Below, in pieces: positions 38,346 to 50,970 of a DNA stretch of 64,000 bases. This DNA comes from Monarcha castaneiventris obscurior (taxonomy: Eukaryota > Chordata > Aves > Passeriformes > Monarchidae). The position numbers were made by a program, and so were the translations under genes. The notes under the pieces were generated by a model. The model made no database searches. It had not been told where the DNA came from and saw nothing but the letters and a program-made list of their open reading frames with translations. Position 1 is the stretch's first letter. The number at the start of each line of letters is the position of its first letter. The stretch is taken from positions 38,214,501 to 38,278,500 of the forward strand of contig JAMPIT010000230.1 of NCBI GenBank assembly GCA_026261815.1, read 5' to 3'.

Positions 38346-41300
38346 CTTCTTGCTTCTGGAAGGCCTCATAATTTAAGGGCTGGTTTGTTTGTTTGTTAGT
38401 TTTAATCTAAACCATATGTGGACTGCAGTTTTAGTGGCTGTATTTGACATGTTCTGGAAGGATGATGTCAACTTAAAAGATGTGCTTTGCTGAAAACGTT
38501 TTGTCATTTCTCCATGTGGCAGAAATTGCGGTGTTGTCCTGGGGTCTCCAAAGACAGGGATGGTGGATTTCCTAAACCATTGCCACTGCCATGACAGGCA
38601 ATAGAAGGGCCGGGCAGGACCCAGTGTCATGATGTAGTCTTGCAATTTTCTAACACAGCCTTTCACTTTAGTGGCAAATGAAGACAAGTCATGAAGAAAC
38701 TGTACATCTGAAATCTATCTTTATTTAGGCTATTTTCTATGTACTGCATAAAGCAGTGATGACTTTATTTTCATTTTCCTGTATATACAAATAAACTCTA
38801 CTGTTATATAAGTAAAAGCTGCTGTTAGTTATGCATTACAATGACAAAACTGATGTAAAGGGATGTAATCTCCAGTTTAGGTGGGCCAGCAACCTCACCC
38901 AGGATGGCAAATGCTGCCTTTTTATGCTTACCATAAAGCCTGACTTCCTACCCATTAAGAGATGATGGCTGAACTGTGGAAGCCATTAGAAAAGCCCATC
39001 ACTGTATTTTATCATTCTCATAAAGTTCATGAATTAAGGTCCACATTTTAAACATCATTTACTGTTAACTCCTCTATTAACTATTTAGGTATCTTCAGAA
39101 AGGAAGTGCTCTGGTAGTAGTTCTCAGGGGATTTGAGCTGTGCTTAAATTTTAGCTTGCAAACTCTGTTCAGCTTGCTAGGTGCAGAAATCTGTTCCTAG
39201 CTTTGAACACATTCCTATAAGAAGATTTCAACTCATTGTGGTCATCTGTATGTTGGCAAACTAAAGAATTTGTTTAAAACCGTGTGAACATGGAAGTTTA
39301 GTAGTCCTAGTATAGCTACAAGTTTGACATGTTAAAATATGAAAAAAAATTAAATTTGCATTTCTTTTTAATAGAGTGGGCACTAGCGTAGAAGAGTCAA
39401 AAGACAAACCTAGGCCCAGAGGACTGCATTTTCAAAAGTAATTCAAGAGAGCATTTGGTACACGCTGATATTGGTTAAGAATCTTCCTTATGTTTAGATA
39501 TTTTACCTTATGAATTTAGTGATATCTCTTGTTTTTCTCTCGTAAGTCTCTCAAGACTCTTGTCTTGTTTCTGTAGCTTTTCATCTTGGAATTTACAAAC
39601 AAGTATTTAGCTTTAGCTTGTCCATAACCCATCCCATTCAGCATAATTTGGTGTTGAACCTGCTTGGCCAAATTAAAATTGACTCTCTGTTTTTTTGTTT
39701 TTGGGTTTTTTTTTTCACTGTTGGTTACTTGGGTGATTGACAAACTACTTCAATGAAGTTGGACCAAAGCTTAGCTGCTTTGTATTAAAAATGTCTAAGT
39801 CTTTCACTTCCAGATTTACTTATGCATAGATTATTTAGAGCAAAATATAAGGAAAGATATTCCCTGATAATTTTGGTTCTGTGGTTCTGTTGCTGCTAGA
39901 GGTTTTCTAGTAACTCATGTAAGTTAGATCAGCAAAATGCTTGGCTGATTATGGCATCATTGACTTGTATACTTGAAACAGCTAAAACATAAATCCTTTT
40001 TTGTTTGTTTGTCTTGTTTTGCTTCTTTGTTGTTGGTTTGATTTTGGTTGGGTGTTTTTTGTGGTTTAATGGTTTTGAGGTTTTTTTCTGCTTACTGTCT
40101 TAGAAATGCAGGTTCTGGTGTTCCATGTCTTTTCAGGCCATATTTGCACGTTAGGTGTTGCTCATGAAAATGAGCTGTTCATTTGCCCCACTCTGAGCCT
40201 TACACTCATCTTAATGTCATCTGGCAAGGAAAGGCCAGATGCTCAAAACCACAGGGGATTGCAGGGGATAGTACTGAGATCTGTATGAGGATGAGATCTG
40301 AAGGGATGGTACCATTTTCAGCTGCCACAGGCAGCTTCTAGGATCAAGCTGGAACCCACTCTTAGGACTAAAAGCAAACACAACCCAAACTCTTAACCAA
40401 AAATTCTTGGTCTGACTTTAGATACCAAAGTAAATTTAGTCAAGTCATTTAGAATGGCTTCTTCCTCTCATTTCCTTCTCTAAAAGGATAATCATAGTCA
40501 GTGCAAAGAAAAAGCTTTCAAAATCAGACACAGTCCTTGGGCTGGGGTCTGCAATCCAAACAGTCTTTGCCTGGATGTGAATCTTGGCACCAGGGTCAGG
40601 TGCTAAAACAGAGCAGTTTTGGATTACTGCAATTGAGATCACTTATGACAATAGCTTAAGCTAAAACATCGCTTAAATATCTCTCTGATGTGCTGGAGGG
40701 AAACTATATATGATGAGGCACCTACTCCCAGCTCCAAAGCCCTTTTCTTACTTGGGTTTGTTGTCAGGAAAAAGTTGGGATTTGCCACTGCTGTGTCTCT
40801 TGCAGTATTTGACATGGAGGCAGACCCCTCCTTTGCCCACAATGCTGATGGCCATGTACCAGCAGTGACTGGTCCCAAGTCTCCGTGGCTGGGAAGCAGT
40901 TGAGGAATGTGATCCTGGAGGGGTATACAGGGGCTACACCTGTGTGTGCTCCTGTGGCAGTCAGCAGGCAAGTTTTCTTGCTCTCCTCACTTGGCATGTG
41001 TTAGGTATCCCCAGCTGAACATATGGAGCCAGAACCATGTGCCAGTGGTGGTGTGTTTTGTCAAGAGCCATAGGGCTGGGGTAGTACTCTTCAGCTAAGC
41101 TTTGAAAGCTACTTTTTTTTGTTGCCGGTAACAAAACCATCTCAGCTTGTACACTATCAAAGCATCTTTTGCTTTAACCACATGCCTTGTTTTTGTTATG
41201 CTGTAATCTTCCCTCATAATGTTGCTTTCTTTGAGTTTGTTTGATGTAGATGGGGAACTCCCACGCAGAACCCCACCCCCTCTCTTTCTGTAATTAATTC

Positions 41301-42779
41301 TGTGATCTTTATTGTGAATATCTCTTGTTGGATCTTTCAAACCCACTTCTGAAATAGATAATATTTTCACCAGTTTGGCATTGTACTTTCCTCCATTCTT
41401 TTCAAAAATACTTAGAGGAGAAAAAGGAACAATTTCCCCCTCTCAGGGAGACAATCCATTTGTTGCTTTGGGGAATAGTTTGAAATAAACAGATAAGAGT
41501 TTGCACATAGAATTTAACGAGCTAAATAATAGTCCCAAGACTGTTTCTTTCAGTTTTGTCCAGCACCAAGATTATGATGAATCTTGTGAAATATCTGGAG
41601 TAGTCACTATTCCCATAGTTTTTACTCACACTTAATTTTTGGTCGGTTGCTGACTTTTTTTTCTTCTGTTTTTCAAATACCAAAGGAAGCGTGGTAGGTG
41701 GCCCAATGGAAATTTACTTAGAAACAAATCCTTCAGTTGAAGAAATCAGACTAATGCACACTAGTGTTGATAAGACTGGGGTTTCTTTGCCCTGGGGTTG
41801 GTGAGACCTGTAGATATGAGAGGTGCAGTTGTGACCCTTCTGACTGAGGACGAGGCAGAACATAGTTACCAGATCAAAGGGAGGGATTGTTTTTAAGTGC
41901 TATTTGCAATCACTTGATGTACAAAGTGGCTGGCTGATGGCTGGGAAGGGCTGGGCACTGGTTACCTCGATGCAGGTTGGAGAAAGATGGAATTTTGTTG
42001 AGTCTCAGAAAGGTGCTGTCTTCTGATCATCAGGACCAGCACCGTGCATCTGCTGGAGAATGTGTCAGAAGCATTTATGGGGCATCATGTTTCCTGAGGA
42101 CGTGGGCTGTTTGTTCTGGTACCACTTTGAAGCCACAAAATCCAGCCCCTCAGTGATCGGGGCGGGAGGACATTTTTGGCAGGCGGGGTGACCATACCCA
42201 GCGAGGGTTTGTGAAAGCACCCACCAAAATGCTGAGTCCTGTTCAGAAAAGTGACACCCAAGCAAACAGTCTACTTGGGTAAACTATAGTTTGGTGGGTG
42301 GCTTGAGAGAAAAACATGGATTGCTTTCTGCCTCTGAAGATGGTTTGTTTCTTGTTGATGGAGAAAATTGAATTAGATTCTAACAAAGACGCAGCAATAG
42401 CTGAGGTTTTTGTGCTAGGGGAGGGTTAGTACAGTATGCTTGTACATTTTGCTTTTCTGTTTAGAATATTAGTGTTATTGTGGCTTTTTGTTTCTTACTT
42501 TCAATGAAAGAGACTGACGGAGAGGTTAGATACCAGTTCTGCCTCAGTGATTCATTAAAGCAGAGCTGGAGGAACGGAAGTCGCCCTGTTCAAAGGTGTG
42601 GGGAGTGTTTTATTGTTCTGCACGGTGCTGTGAATGCCAACGATTTTGCAGCTGTGAAAAGGGCTCTTAATGAGTTTCAGCATTTTAATGTACTTCAAGT
42701 TCCCAATTGTACAAATTTAAGAAGCTTAGCAATTCAGTATCTCCTGAATAATAGCATTTATTTTATACTCTAAATACTC
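38346..42779. other. Intronic stretch, mostly unfeatured
   Basis: 38.82-39.06 kb is evenly composed and may be conserved. 39.99-40.10 kb is a T/G-rich low-complexity run on the + strand. 42.48-42.78 kb is non-repetitive and leads into the homeodomain-site element. No exon or transposon recognised. Confidence 0.55.
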
Positions 42780-42960
42780 TTGGGGAAGTCTCAACAATAT
42801 TGCAGGAAGTCTTGGTAATATTGTGGCTCCTTCCCGATGTAATAGCTTTAGAGGACCTAATTGACTTGAACAGTGGAATTGGTCCTTTAAAAAACATGCA
42901 CACACAATTTTTGATTAATGAGCCCCATAATAAATCATTAATCTTTTTTGGCTCAGAAAT
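42780..42960. promoter_or_regulatory. Candidate homeodomain-site-rich element
   Basis: GATTAATGA at 42913-42921 and TCATTAATC at 42935-42943 form a perfect 9-bp inverted repeat around a 13-nt spacer, giving two facing TAAT-core sites. CTAATTGAC lies upstream. At 42784 and 42805 a 21-bp unit starting GGAAGTCT and ending near AATATTG is repeated imperfectly, each copy carrying a SOX-like ACAAT/ATTGT core. Confidence 0.35.
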
Positions 42961-44937
42961 TGTCTGAATAGCTTTCAAAGTAGAAGTTGTGTATGTTTTC
43001 CTAAACTGTCTTTGTGATGTGGTGCTTGCATTTCAAATCTATCATCTTAAATTTACAAAAAAAAATAATCTAACATAATTTAATTTTAGAAAAACAAGTC
43101 CAAACTCTGAACTACTTGGTTACTAAGAGGCTTGTGAAGAAACATCTAGATAGGAGTACTTCCTCTTACAATAATAAAAGCACTGTAAAATGACCATGTA
43201 ATAAGTGTCCTTCTTCCTGAAGGATCCTAAAGTGCTTTTACACATTTTCTATAGTCAATGTGGGTTATTCACCCATCACTTGAATGAAACCAGTCTTTAC
43301 TGACTGTGCTAAACAACACTTTTTATAGGAAGGAAATCACAAATAACTCTTGCATTTGAAACTCTGGGGAGAATTTGAGGTAGGCAGATTGTAATTGCCC
43401 AATTTGGAAATGGGCCAGAAGGCTGTGATTAATATACCCAGGCTGCACTTTAATTGTCCCAGAGTACTCAGGGCCTTGGTTTCAAGTGGGCTTTGTCTCT
43501 GAATAGTATTTCTTTTTCTTCATGTTAATTTTGGAGCTTATAGAATGGATATCAAGTTTAGCAGAATTGAAAAGTAGGGAAATGTGTTACTTACATGGGG
43601 ATTAGCAACACTGGGACAGTGCAGCACAATTTTTTAGGTGTATCTCAAGTGGCAGAAGCTGGTTGTATATTTTGTTTTTTCTTCTTATTTCACTGCATGA
43701 CCTTTGATTTGGTTGACTCCCTCAAAGTATTTTTTCCCATACTTGACTATTTTGAACTCTTTAAATATTATTATTTAAGGTCTTAAAATTAATAGCACAG
43801 TAAATGCAAATAGCTCTACTTAGCTATTCACTTTCTCTGGGAATTGCTTGATCTTTTGAAACAATGTAATATCTCAAAAACCTGTGAAAAACAGCCTAGC
43901 AGGTTAAGTTGACTGATCTTTAAAAATAGGGTCATGTAACTTGAAACTATTTCCCATAAAAAACAAACAAGCTGCAGAGGTTGTTGATGCTTTTCTCAGT
44001 AGAGCCAACCTCATCCGCTCCCTGGCGTGGTAAGGCTGGGAAACCTCTGAGTATCAGATCCCATCCTGAGGCTGCTGGATGTGCAGTCCGTCTGTGGCAG
44101 TCACCAATCTGCAGGTCCACAACTGAGTCAACATCAGACTGACATTACTCAGTGGGATCCAGTGTATATTTATTTTTCTCTTGGAGAACCTGAGAGTTTT
44201 TAAGGGGTTTTTTTGCTAGATTTGGGGTTTTGTGACCAACTCCACATTTAGAACATAGACATGGGGGTTTTTGTGATTTGGGCTTTTTTTTCTTTTTAAG
44301 AGGCCTACAGAATACATGTAATGTTAGCTTGATCTGTTGACAAAGTTGAGCTGAGCACAGATTTCTCAAGACTGCATAATATCAGGTTTGGTCCCTCAGG
44401 TTTAAAGTGTTTACAGCTAGTAAAGAAAGCTCACATCCACAGCTGTATGTTTTACCACATGCCACCAGGAATTGCTACAGTCATGACGGGAACTTCACAG
44501 TCAGACTCTGGAATTTCACAGGTATCTTTGCAGTCGTACCTCCTTTAGAGACAACTGAATTTTACCTCCTCAAAAATGGTCGAAGTTGTTTTTTGTTTTT
44601 ACTTATGTCATCAGCTGCTGATATCAGTATCAGCAAGGATATGCACTGGTGTAACAAGCACACTTCAGATAAAGCACTCCTAATTTACATTATAAAATGG
44701 CTCTCTCTCATTCTACTTCTTTGCACTAGTGGTGTAATATTAGAGAGCTGAGAGTTTAAGACGTTCTGCTTTCAAGCCTTAAGCTTTTCTTTTTACTAAA
44801 ACTGTTCTGAAAACAAGTTATGAATACAGCACCTGAGAGAGGTAATCCAGAAGCCTAAAGTGTTCAGTAGTTCAAGTTCTCTTCTTTAATGCTGTCTTCT
44901 TCATTATAAAAAAGATTCTGAAGCTGGAATAAAGTTA
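42961..44937. other. Intronic stretch, nothing recognised
   Basis: Unique AT-rich sequence up to the - strand CR1. No coding or repeat similarity noticed. Confidence 0.55.
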
Positions 44938-45220
44938 CAGAATCATAGAATGGTTTGGGTTGGAAGGGACCTTAAAGATCATCTAATTCCAACCCTCCTG
45001 CCTGTGGGCAGGGACACCTTCCACTAGACCCGGTTGCTCAGAACTCCCCCTCAGGATCCCAGCCTGGCCTTGAACAGTGCCAGGGATGGGGCATCCAGTA
45101 CTTCTCTGGACAACCTGTTCCAGTGGCTCACCACCCTCACAGTAAAGAATTTCTTCCTGGTATCTAATCTAAACCTACTATCTTTCAGTTTGAACCCATT
45201 CCCCCTTTTCCTGATGACTC
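44938..45220 (-). mobile_element. CR1 LINE, 5'-truncated 3' end
   Basis: It begins AGAATCATAGAATGGTTTGG, the reverse complement of the CR1 terminus, followed by the typical TTGGAAGGGACCTTAAAGAT segment and the TGGGCAGGGACACCTTCCACTAG region. Similarity fades after CCCCCTTTTCCTGATGAC near 45219. About 280 bp, non-coding 3' part only. It faces the + copy at 45897-46169. Confidence 0.92.
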
Positions 45221-45896
45221 AGATCATTTAAGGACCAACACAAGAACTAGCTCCAGCTTTCAGCATCCTAGGAGGAGACCCCACCACTCTCTACACCCTG
45301 CTGCAGATTCCCCGTTGCCTTTAATTCCCAGCCATCTACTACATCTAAAATGCCCAACTGTGATTCCTTTCCAGTCTGGGATTCACGGAATGCCTGCACA
45401 TCTTGTCTCACAGTTTTATTACTGTAGAAATTCTTAGAGTTGCTTATGATTTATAAGTGAGAAAGAGAATAATAACATCCTTCATTTGTTGGATTGATGC
45501 AACCATCTCTTTTTATATGAACAGTTTATACATATATACAAGTAAATGTAAAATATGATTACATGCAGATATATTTAATGTCACACACAAGCAGACCACC
45601 AGCTAAGCACATTAAGTGACTACATATGGGGATACCTACTTTTCATACAGTTACTCACACATATGATGCTTAATTGCAAATGTGCATCCTTTTTTTTGGA
45701 AGCCTGGATGTAGTATTACATGTTTTTACACATAGGCATCTGTTTAGCCAGATCTTCCAAACTGAAAGCATGTGTAAACTGGAATGCACTTTTATGTGTA
45801 TATTGTGTTGTTACATATGTAGTATAGCACAATACTTACGTACTTAAACACATTATTCCATCATTGATGCAGAGAGACTATTTACAAGAGCATGTA
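45221..45896. other. Spacer between two facing CR1 copies
   Basis: About 680 bp of unique DNA, AT-rich with TATACATATATAC-type words around 45528-45580. It would form the loop if the flanking CR1 copies paired in the transcript. Confidence 0.6.
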
Positions 45897-46169
45897 GTGA
45901 CAGGACAAAAGGAATGGCTTAAAACTGAGAGAGAATAGATCTAGATTAGATATTAGGAAGGAATTTTTCACAATGAGGGTGAAAGGCAAGGCACTAGAAC
46001 AGGTTTTCCAGAGAAGTTCTGGATACCCCATCCCTGGAAGGGTTCAAGGCCAGGTTGGATGGAGCTCTGAGGAACCTGATCTAGTGGAAGGCATCCCTGC
46101 CCATGGGCAGGGGGGTTGTAACTAGACGACCTCTAAGGTCCCTTCCAACCCAGGCCATTCTATGATTCC
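45897..46169 (+). mobile_element. CR1 LINE, 5'-truncated 3' end
   Basis: It starts at GTGACAGGACAAAAGGAATGG, runs through the AGATTAGATATTAGGAAGGA and CCCATCCCTGGAAGGGTTCAAGG blocks typical of CR1, and ends CCATTCTATGATTCC. About 270 bp. Small indels mark an old copy. It matches the - strand copy 680 bp upstream over its whole length, at roughly three quarters identity by eye. Confidence 0.92.
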
Positions 46170-48008
46170 CATGCATATACACACACACAGGCTCACACAT
46201 AGACACTTTATCCACAGCTGAAATATTGTACAGACATAAGAACAGATACACATGAACCTCAGAGAGGTTAATATTGGAATGCTAGTGCATTTTTTTCACA
46301 GGCCAGTTTAGTACAACATAGCAAGTCATTGATATGTGAGCAGTCACAGCCAGCCAAGTCCAGATTTCTGGAAACAGAAGAAAAGATGGAGTTACAGGGC
46401 TTGGACCATTTCCTTCTTCCATTTCTCCTTCTCACAGGGTCTGGTCATGTGTACTCAGGCTCAAGTATTGTGCTCTGTTTGAATTGATCTTGTAGTATCT
46501 TTCAGTCTCTTCTGTACTGTTCTCTTGTATCATCTTGTGCCATCCCGGTACAGTTTGCCTCCTGGTCTCTGGGTTACAAAGGCAATGAACTGCATGAGCT
46601 TCATGCAGCAGCACCTCTAAGCGTGTCCTTGCCACCTAACAAACAGCCCTGGGCTGCACAGACCCTGTCCAGCCACCCCCGTCCTGATGCATCTCACCAG
46701 CTGACAACTGCATCTGTCATTTCATCTTGGTTGCCAGATATCTTTGCATAATGGCTTGCTCAAAACTCTCATTTTGCCTCAAGAACAGCAGATGCCCCCT
46801 TTCACACCAGTTTTTTGAGCAGAGGGAAATTCTTTTTCCTCTCCACAGCAGGACCAGGTTATGGCTCCTCATGGCTCAACAAAATTTGCTTTATAACTCT
46901 GTCTTGACCTTTCATAAGTGGATAGAACTGGCCATGTTGTCCACTTTGCTATACCTATTCTAATTTCAGAGTGTTTTTCTGCTTCCTTCTGCAGATAATT
47001 GTTGACTTTGTCTTTTTCTCTGTGAATATACAACTGGAAACCTTCATTGGCTTGGAAAACTTGAGTCAGCATTCATTGCTCAGAAAACAGCATTCTTCTA
47101 GCCAATATGAAAGGTGGAGGGAAGTAATGAAAGGTTTCTAGGAAAACTCATTAAGAACTTGTGCTTGCCTTGAGTTTGGGAAGTAAGAGAGTGCATAGAC
47201 TCCTTTTTGGTTCGCTGCTTCCCCCCACTGCCATCTTGCACTACGTTCTTTGCAGATGGAAAGCTATAATAAAATCCCCTTTCCTCTGTGCTTTCATCAA
47301 ATGGCAAGAGAAGAACCATGTTTCTGATACTGATCGTGCTGTTATTCCTTTCTCCCCCAGTATTGTCACCTGACTTTCCCCAAACCTCTAGGTAAAGCAC
47401 TGAACCACTCAGATCTCTATTTTCTGCCTGCACAAAGCAGAATTATACCGTTAAATAATGCTTCCTTCCCCAGCAGTACTTGGTTTCTGTGTCAGGGAAA
47501 GTAAGCTTTGACACTTAGCTCATCTTCTTCTCCCAGGCAGGTTATGAGGAACCACAGACACCTGTCCTCTCTTCCCTGACCATCATGGCTTATTGATTTG
47601 TTTCCTGCCATTGCTGTGTTTTCCTTGTTCATTAGTTGTAGCCTCTGCAGCTCCCCTGGAGCTGGTCACAGCCCCAGGTTAGCTGAGGGCAGAGCAGGGA
47701 GGGAAGTGGTCCCACACAACCAGTGTCCCCTTCAGCTACCTGCTGTCTAGGCTCTGCTTTTTGACATTGACTGCAGCTGTGGAGCAGTGCACTTCTCTGG
47801 CAGAAAAAAACCTAGAGGGACAGTGCTAGCACTGCTAAGACTCCAGCCTGGACGCCATGGGACCATGCCTGCTTGATTTGGCAAAGAGTCAGGATTTTAA
47901 CCCCATCATTAACCCTTGGCATGTTTCTTTCCTGATGTTGGCCCCTAATCTCAACTTCATTTACCAGGGCAATCTCATCACATGGAGCAAGACCTGGTTT
48001 GATGGGTA

Positions 48009-48050
48009 CTGAGGAAAGCACAGACAGTGCTGAGGAAAGCACAGACAGCT
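48009..48050. repeat. 21-bp tandem duplication
   Basis: CTGAGGAAAGCACAGACAG plus two bases occurs twice head to tail (48009-48029 and 48030-48050), differing only in the last two bases. A hairpin with 9-bp arms (48062-48070 and 48076-48084, loop TGCAA) follows 12 bp later. Confidence 0.92.
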
Positions 48051-49784
48051 CAGCTGCTGTGTGAATCCCATGCAATGGGATTCAGCAGTGTTAATCGCAG
48101 CAATTCAACCCTGCCTTTTTGTTCTACTTTAGTATATTTTAAACAAATAAAAGTTTCATTTTCTTCCCTTACTCATAATATTTCCTCATTTTCATCTGTG
48201 GGAGTGGAAACTGATTATCTCAAGGCCTTCTTGCTAACCCTCTGCTGGGACGTGCTGACTCAGGTTTGGAAATTCCACAAATAGGGAAAATGTGGTAATG
48301 TTGCATCTGTCATGATTCTGAGTGATAACCATCCCTTGTCACATTTGAAACATGACTTGGTTGCCTTTTTATATCTGATGCATTTAGATATAGTACAAAT
48401 ATTTCTGCAGTGTATATTTTGTGAGCTGAGCCTGATCTTAAATGGAAATGGTATTTTTGTCTGTGTTAAATACAGATTTCTCAAAATAAAACTGTCAAGG
48501 CAGTGTTTTATGATGGATTTCGGTTTCCTTAAGCAGTGTCTATGTAGATTTTTTTTTTTCCTTAGGTTTCTGTAGTAGTTAAAAGAATCCAGACTCCCTG
48601 AAAATTGATGCATCCTCAAGGACTAGTAGGTTTCTATTTCTGGCATGTGCATCAAGATGAATAACTGTTCTCTAGCAGTTTGTATGGACTCCGGCTAAGT
48701 AGGCCTCAACCTTTATCCCAACAGGAATTCCCAGACTAGAAAATTCTGACTTCATTTATGGTTTATAGGAAGTAACACAAAACATGACAAAAGAAAGCCT
48801 TCCGTTTTCTTCACAAGCAATCATATGGGACCCATGCAGTGCTTGAATTCACCTTTGGGTCAGTAGGTCAAATATTAAAAAACCTTATACTGTCCCAAAA
48901 AGTCCTCTTAAAGCTTTTAATGCTGTCCCAGTGCTGATAATTTACTGCTGTTAATAGCTATGGTCTTTTTCCAGTCCAAGTAGACAGTTAAATGTTAAGC
49001 CTTTGAATTTTACATGAAGAAATGAGTTTCCTTAAATTCGTCAGGCTTAGCCCCAAATCTAGAGAAGCTTCTCAAGAGAAACACATCAGTTCCTACTGCT
49101 CTACAGGTGGATGCAACATCGATAATAATTTTACCCCATGTGCAAGTCTGCGTTGTCTTTATTTTTCTGGGAGCTTTGAAATAAAATATTAAAGGCAAAC
49201 AATAAATTCATTATAATCATCAGAAGAAATGCATCCACTGGGCTGTTTGCATCTTTGTTAATCTGAATGCAGTTCTGAAAATATTTTCCAAGCACAGATC
49301 CTGATGCTACCAACTAAACCAAAGAGAATTTTGCTGTAGCATTCAGTTAGAGAAGGATCAGACCATGACAGAACAAACACTCTGTCCTTAGGAAGTACAG
49401 CTGCCAGAAACATTGTCAGAAAGCCCTAAAGCCACTCTGTCCAGGCACAGGTTATGTGTGCATGAACACATCTGTAACTTGTGGCTCTGCTGCTCCATTA
49501 TGCCATCCTATGCCACTGGAAGATCAGAGAGCAAAGCCCTCACCTTTGCCATGCTCCTGTTATTTAAGAAGTCCCATTGCTTCTTTTGCTGAGGAAGGAG
49601 CCTCCAACCTCTGCTCTAACACCTGCTACGGTCCACAAGTTACACAGGAGGGGCTAATCCACAGGTTGACCTAAAGGCTTTATATCTACAGTTTGAAGAA
49701 CCCAATTTTGTCCTCTACAATGACACTGTACTCTAACCTCTGCACTGAGCAAGTGGTATTGTATCCTGATTCAGATTAGGGAGA

Positions 49785-49820
49785 ATTTGCTTCCACTGCC
49801 ACATTTGCTTCCACTGCCAT
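49785..49820. repeat. 18-bp tandem duplication
   Basis: ATTTGCTTCCACTGCC plus two bases appears twice in tandem (49785-49802 and 49803-49820), and a third partial ATTTGC follows at 49818. Recent slippage is the simplest origin. Confidence 0.9.
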
Positions 49821-50639
49821 TTGCAATCCTTTTGGTCTAGTGTTACTGTCATGAGAACATAGACATTCTGCTTTAAACTTTGAGGTAAGGAAGTAGCACA
49901 GTCAGCTCCAGGGACCACTCTTGAGCGTTGCCATCTTGACAAATGTAGACTGAAAAAGCAAGATCTAGAAATTCTGTAATAATTTTAGCCATTTACTCTA
50001 GAATGTGCAGTGCTTTGTACACAAATACAGCTTTTGATTACCTGTTATCATAAGTCTCGGTATTTTAGTTTATGCAAAAAAACCTGTAGAATTCTTGAAA
50101 GAGTTACATCATCTGAGTTCCATCTTGAAATGCTTGGTTTTTATGTCAGGTGTTTGCAAGTATTATGATATTAACTAGAGAAAAACTAATTGTAAATTTC
50201 TCTTTCAGGTATTATTGCAATCAGTTTCTTTTCAGAGAGAATTTTATATATATGAAAAAAAATTTCAACTAATTAGTGTCACTGGCACTGCAGATATTTT
50301 CTAAAGAACTGAAGTAAGCAGAGCTACTAAATACTTGCTATTTGTTGTATCATGTTTTTCAAAATTACAAATAATGACAAGAATCCATAAAAATGGGATG
50401 TTTTAGTGCATACTTCTAAGTGGGTATTTTTTAAGAGCACTTTCAATTAAGCTGTTAATTTAAGGTTATTGTTTTAGTGCATATGGAAATTTAGGTCAAA
50501 TTAGTTTTATTTCCTCCCTTATTAATAATGGTTCATATTCATGCTGTGTCCTCTCCAAAGCAAGTAAGCTCTTCCATGACCTCTTTCTTCTCTGTTGCAC
50601 ATCACAAATTCACCCTTTCTGTTGGACAGTATCATGTAA

Positions 50640-50970
50640 AACACAATTCATGGAGAAAGCGAATAGTAGAGTTAAATTGCAAGATTCATTAACTCTCTGC
50701 AGGGGAGAAGGACTTGACTCTTGTCTAAATATCAGTAAGAGAATCCTGTAAAATATACACCAATCAGCATGTCATTAGCCCAGTATAGCATAAAGCAAAC
50801 AAACATACTTGAGGCAATACTGTCTAATGGGCAATAGGAAACTGTCATAAGTTCACCGGCACACCGTCAATGACAAATCAAAATAAACAGATAAGGTGTT
50901 TAACTTAGATTGCAGCTCATCTGGCAAATTAGCCTTTTGCTTCCAGAGGCTATAAGTGAGTTTCTGATTT
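50640..50970. promoter_or_regulatory. Candidate conserved non-coding element with FOX and GATA motifs
   Basis: The stretch is unique, with no homopolymers or repeat similarity. It retains two CpGs (ACCGGCACACCGTC, 50855-50868) in an AT-rich setting, then ATAAACA (50883-50889) and AGATAAGG (50889-50896), overlapping FOX and GATA consensus sites. Confidence 0.3.
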
